Source of the DNA: an uncultured Saprospiraceae bacterium
GTDB lineage: Bacteria; Bacteroidota; Bacteroidia; Chitinophagales; Saprospiraceae
Direction of reading: 5' to 3'
Assembly (NCBI GenBank): GCA_938003955.1
Contig: CALKXE010000163.1
Span: 1-38,727, forward strand
DNA: 38,727 nucleotides
Shown: positions 35,751-38,727 of the stretch, piece by piece
Position numbering within the stretch: the first letter of the stretch is position 1
Layout of the letters: the number at the start of each line of letters is the position of its first letter
Made by a program: the position numbers and the translations under genes
The notes under the pieces: model-generated
Seen by the model: the letters and a program-made list of their open reading frames with translations, nothing else
Told to the model about the DNA's origin: nothing
Database searches by the model: none

Positions 35751-36626
35751 TCAAACAAATATTTTTAATCCTCTAGGCTTTCTAAGTACCATATTATCAA
35801 TCAGTCTTACTTCTCCTGCCCATACGGCAGTACATGCAACTACATAATCAGAATCTTTACAATTTGAGATGCTACTTAATGATCGAGCATCTGCAATTGT
35901 GAAATATTCTGGTCGAAATTCCGGCATTTTTGCAAGCCTAGCCATTGCATAATCTTGTAGATCTTTGCAAGATTTTTTGTATTTGTTTCTCTTTACGTAT
36001 TTGAGCACTTTGTTGAGCTCTACTGCATTTGCCTTGTTTTCTGGTGTGAGTCTTACGTTTCTAGAACTCATAGCAAGTCCATTCTCTTCCCTTATTATAG
36101 GTATGACTCTTAGCTGAGTTGGAACACTGAAATGTTTCATCATAAAATGAACCAAAGTGAATTGTTGAAAATCTTTTTGTCCCATATAAAGGGCATCTGG
36201 AGTTACAATATCAAGTAGCCGTTTTACAACTTGAGCTACACCTTCGAAGTGACCAGGTCTGAATTCTCCTTCCATCTCTTTGTCAAGTCCTTTGAAATCT
36301 AAGTTGAGTTCGGTCTTGAGTTTTTTTGGATATACTTCTTCATTAGTTGGAGCAAATACGATGTCTACGCCGTTCTTTTTAAGCAGTTTTTCATCCGCGG
36401 CCAAAGTTCTAGGGTACTTATCTAGATCCGTCTTCTCGTTGAATTGCGTTGGATTTACGAACACACTACATACTGTAATGTCATTTTCGTCATTAGATGC
36501 CTGCATCAGTGACATGTGTCCTTGATGTAGAGCTCCCATAGTAGGAGCGAATCCTACCGTTTTTCCTTTTGCTTTGAGTTTACTAATTTCAGTTTGTAGT
36601 CCAGCTACCGTTGTTATTGTTTTCAT
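35751..36626 (-). CDS. panC: Pantoate--beta-alanine ligase
   Basis: 291 residues, usual length. The HIGH-type ATP motif is in MGALHQGHMSL (H34, H37), the pantoate/beta-alanine region is RPGHFEGV (123-130), GQKDFQQ is at 149-155 and the KMSKS-like MSSRN is at 186-190. It joins pantoate and beta-alanine using ATP (AMP and pyrophosphate released), the last step of pantothenate synthesis, in the cytoplasm. There are no other pan genes in the window. It lies 32 bp downstream of the large helical-repeat gene on the same strand and may be read from the same transcript. Confidence 0.98.
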   Translation of the reverse strand: MKTITTVAGLQTEISKLKAKGKTVGFAPTMGALHQGHMSLMQASNDENDITVCSVFVNPTQFNEKTDLDKYPRTLAADEKLLKKNGVDIVFAPTNEEVYPKKLKTELNLDFKGLDKEMEGEFRPGHFEGVAQVVKRLLDIVTPDALYMGQKDFQQFTLVHFMMKHFSVPTQLRVIPIIREENGLAMSSRNVRLTPENKANAVELNKVLKYVKRNKYKKSCKDLQDYAMARLAKMPEFRPEYFTIADARSLSSISNCKDSDYVVACTAVWAGEVRLIDNMVLRKPRGLKIFV

Positions 36627-36658
36627 TTTTTATTCTATTGATAGTGGCAATATAATAC

Positions 36659-38194
36659 TTACCTTTTAGATGTTTTCTTTTCTATGTTTTTATTCAGGAT
36701 CTCCATGATGATATCCCAGAGATGCTCATATGGTATTATCTCTATAGCTAATTCCTTCATCGATACTTCGAATGGGTTTTCTTTTAGTTTCTTGACATAT
36801 TTTGCCACATATCTTTCGGTTCGGAGCGGGTGATATTCGGCTTCGGGAAGCTTTAAAAGCATCTTGATAAAGCAGTTTGACCTTAAAGTGTCATCATTTT
36901 TAAGATATCTAAAGGTGTATTGGTTAAGTGCATCAAGTCTATCTACTATTTTGTCATAATCTTTTCTGATCAAGAAGTGGATGAGTTGGATTACTTGTAC
37001 TGATATATTTGTCCCCCGTTTGTCCTTAGAATAGAATTCGACTTCATTGATAAATCGATTCAGTTTGAATTTTCGCTTTGAATTTTCTAGCAGAGATGGG
37101 GTGATTTTACCTGCTTCAATAAGTATACTTACAAATGCATCTCTTATCGTCCATTCTTCATAATGGATTTTGAATTCTTTTAATTTTTTTAGCGATATTA
37201 TTTCATTCGTTAGTATGTATAGTTTATCATATTCTGAGGTTACAGCATATAATGTGTATTCTAGACTTTTAAATCGGAAATAGTTGTGAGCTACAGATTT
37301 AAGATTATGCAATATTTTGGTAAGATATATATATGCATTTTCGAAGTCTTTCAATCTAAGGTAAGCTGTAAGAATATCTCTGTAAGCTAAAACAGTTTTA
37401 CTATGAATAATATCGAAATGATTTGTACTTAATTCAATTGATTTTTTTGATATTTCAATCGATTCTTTATATTTTTCATTTAAGCTAAATGCAAAAGCTG
37501 CTATTTCATATATTTTCGATATATAATCAAATGAATCATATTCATTTATACTTTCGAGTAATTTTTGGGCAGATGCTAAAGAAGATTCTTTAAAACTTGA
37601 TAATTTTGCCCCTTGGAGGATTATGTTATTATGTGATATTTCATCATAAAAACTGTTGATGTAGTTTATTCTATCAATGTCGTATTCACATTTTTTAATT
37701 CTCTCAGTATATAATTTATATAATTTTTTATTAGGCTCAACGAAGGCGTAATGTTTCTTAAGTTCAGAAGTAGTAAATAAAAGGAGATCAAAGTATTGTT
37801 TTTCTAACGCGATATTATTTATATGTTTATAGAGTGCAACAGCATTATTTTTTTGATTTCTGAAATGAAGAATTTTAGCTGCGGAATATAATTTTAATAG
37901 TTCAAAGTATAGTTCGTTGCTTGTGTCAACTGGAGTTATTCTTACTTCTGAAAGTAATAAGTAATTCAATAGCTTCTTTTTATAACGATCTTTAAATTTT
38001 AAAAATGAAGCCTTGTTTCTATACTCAAGTACATCTATGCTTTCTTGGTCATTTCTAATCTTATTTCTATGAATTAGCGTGAAGAAATTCATGTATTTTG
38101 AATCTTGGACACTTTTCCCATCATTAAATAAACCTAAGGCTATGACTTGTTGGGTTGATAGAAGTAAAGTTATTTGGTATATGTTGAGATTCAT
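36659..38194 (-). CDS. Large helical-repeat (TPR-like) protein, function unknown
   Basis: 511 residues with no signal peptide or membrane helix. It is almost entirely helical with degenerate TPR-like pairs, clearest at ~210-330 (SLASAQKLLESINE, YKESIEISKKSIELS, FENAYIYLTKILHN). It is rich in Lys, Asn, Tyr and Ile, and its DNA is visibly more AT-rich than panC, so it may be a lineage-specific or transferred gene. I do not recognise a family. Its start faces a short + strand transcript (38442-38657) across ~250 bp. It could be a protein- or peptide-binding scaffold (inference). Confidence 0.75.
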   Translation of the reverse strand: MNLNIYQITLLLSTQQVIALGLFNDGKSVQDSKYMNFFTLIHRNKIRNDQESIDVLEYRNKASFLKFKDRYKKKLLNYLLLSEVRITPVDTSNELYFELLKLYSAAKILHFRNQKNNAVALYKHINNIALEKQYFDLLLFTTSELKKHYAFVEPNKKLYKLYTERIKKCEYDIDRINYINSFYDEISHNNIILQGAKLSSFKESSLASAQKLLESINEYDSFDYISKIYEIAAFAFSLNEKYKESIEISKKSIELSTNHFDIIHSKTVLAYRDILTAYLRLKDFENAYIYLTKILHNLKSVAHNYFRFKSLEYTLYAVTSEYDKLYILTNEIISLKKLKEFKIHYEEWTIRDAFVSILIEAGKITPSLLENSKRKFKLNRFINEVEFYSKDKRGTNISVQVIQLIHFLIRKDYDKIVDRLDALNQYTFRYLKNDDTLRSNCFIKMLLKLPEAEYHPLRTERYVAKYVKKLKENPFEVSMKELAIEIIPYEHLWDIIMEILNKNIEKKTSKR

Positions 38195-38441
38195 GAATTG
38201 TTTAATGTGCTGATTTGTATGATATTATATATGTATATATATGATGTTTCGATAAATAGGTGTGTCTTTTTTATGTATAAGATGTAATTATTTAATAAGT
38301 TTAATACTAATATATTTGTATTATAATTAATAGTAAAAGATCGTGTATTTGCAATATGATTGATTATCAGATGCTTAAAGATAGCATTTTTGATTTGTTA
38401 CTCTAATTGTATTGTCTGTTTTTGATGATTTTTGTTATTAC

Positions 38442-38468
38442 TTGTTGTTAAGATCGCTTATATATTTG
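38442..38468 (+). promoter_or_regulatory. Bacteroidota-type promoter
   Basis: TATATTTG at 38461-38468 is a full match to the TAnnTTTG -7 box, with a TTG at 38442-38444 giving a 16-bp spacer (slightly short; typical is about 17-23). Transcription would start near 38475 and run into the small ORF and terminator. This is the clearest promoter in the window. Confidence 0.6.
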
Positions 38469-38511
38469 CGTTAGAATTAACAATAACAATAACCAATAAA
38501 AAATAATCAAG

Positions 38512-38571
38512 ATGGAAATCATTATCAATATTATTTTAGCATTTATAGGAGCTGACGAGGGAAGCTTATAA
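38512..38571 (+). CDS. Possible 19-residue hydrophobic peptide
   Basis: Twenty codons including the stop: MEIIINIILAFIGADEGSL. It is preceded by an A-rich leader (AAAAAATAATCAAG) typical of Bacteroidota start sites, ~40 nt after the predicted transcription start, and followed 50 nt later by a strong terminator. The peptide is a short hydrophobic helix with an acidic end. Promoter, leader, ORF and terminator fit in about 200 bp, so either this is a real micro-gene or the transcript is a small RNA with a chance frame. No match recognised. Confidence 0.4.
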   Translation: MEIIINIILAFIGADEGSL

Positions 38572-38620
38572 ATAAAGACAATACGAAAACCAATTGAAAA
38601 TAAAGGGTGTTTTTGAGTGT

Positions 38621-38657
38621 GCTTCCACCAATCGTGGTGGAAGCCATTCTCTTTTTT
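38621..38657 (+). terminator. Rho-independent terminator of the small transcript
   Basis: GCTTCCACCA (38621-38630) pairs perfectly with TGGTGGAAGC (38635-38644) around an ATCG loop, followed by CATTCTCTTTTTT. It ends the transcript predicted to start near 38475. The last 70 bp of the window beyond it hold nothing I can identify. Confidence 0.85.
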
Positions 38658-38727
38658 AATACCGAAGAATTAAGAAGCCCTACAATATGGGGTGTAATTA
38701 AGATCGGAAAGGTCTGTCATTCAATGA

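Noticed and set aside
38356-38406. 16-residue ORF upstream of the small transcript's promoter
   Set aside because: No promoter, start context or terminator supports it; chance frames this short are common in AT-rich DNA.
38607-38727. Partial ORF running off the right edge (GTG or TTG start)
   Set aside because: The frame is open for ~120 bp but runs through the terminator hairpin and has no ATG or A-rich start context; likely chance.

Overview
The window comes from a member of the Bacteroidota, probably a marine or Saprospiria-like lineage (phylum secure, lower rank inferred). Supporting signs are AT-rich DNA, A-rich sequence rather than Shine-Dalgarno sites before start codons, C-terminal type IX secretion (T9SS) sorting domains, a TonB-dependent receptor with an N-terminal carboxypeptidase-like domain, Bacteroidota-style TonB_C proteins, LytS/LytTR regulators and one promoter of the TAnnTTTG type. 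I saw no rRNA, tRNA, CRISPR array, transposase or phage gene.

Layout. 1-358: copy of a dispersed intergenic repeat, a terminator and a heptamer tandem repeat. 359-10103: envelope and secreted proteins: a tricorn-type protease, a CotH/lamin-tail T9SS protein, a receptor with a heavy-metal (HMA) domain, a small cysteine-rich exported protein and a lipoprotein. 10394-18080: a tight five-gene operon on the + strand: SWIM zinc finger protein, DUF5691-type protein, MoxR-like AAA ATPase, DUF5682-type protein and VWA protein. 18255-22436: two paralogous secreted TonB_C-repeat proteins, an aldehyde dehydrogenase and a FlgD-like secreted protein. 22657-25555: a translationally coupled operon of a LytS-like histidine kinase, a degenerate pseudokinase and a LytTR response regulator. 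25558-27358: a membrane protein and a membrane-anchored LytTR protein. 27470-32801: two tandem arylsulfotransferase-like T9SS proteins plus a PLP-dependent decarboxylase. 32889-35495: a second, independent VWA/MoxR pair. 35751-38194: panC and a large helical-repeat protein. 38442-38657: a compact small transcript with its own promoter and terminator that encodes a possible 19-residue peptide.

The best candidate for an undescribed system is the five-gene operon at 10394-18080. A MoxR ATPase and a MIDAS-bearing VWA protein normally form a chaperone or remodelling module. Here they sit with a SWIM zinc-finger protein, a large protein of unknown function, and a protein whose N-terminal part carries two GxxH motifs and a conserved Glu. 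That pattern resembles the TraB/EreA/ChaN/TIKI superfamily, so I infer a remodelling machine acting with a putative metal-dependent hydrolase. Other points of interest are the pseudokinase in the LytS/LytTR operon, the tandem duplication at 27-31 kb (which carried along a 27-bp regulatory block and a 12-codon relic of the divergent LytTR gene), and the 19-residue peptide divergent from a TPR-like protein.
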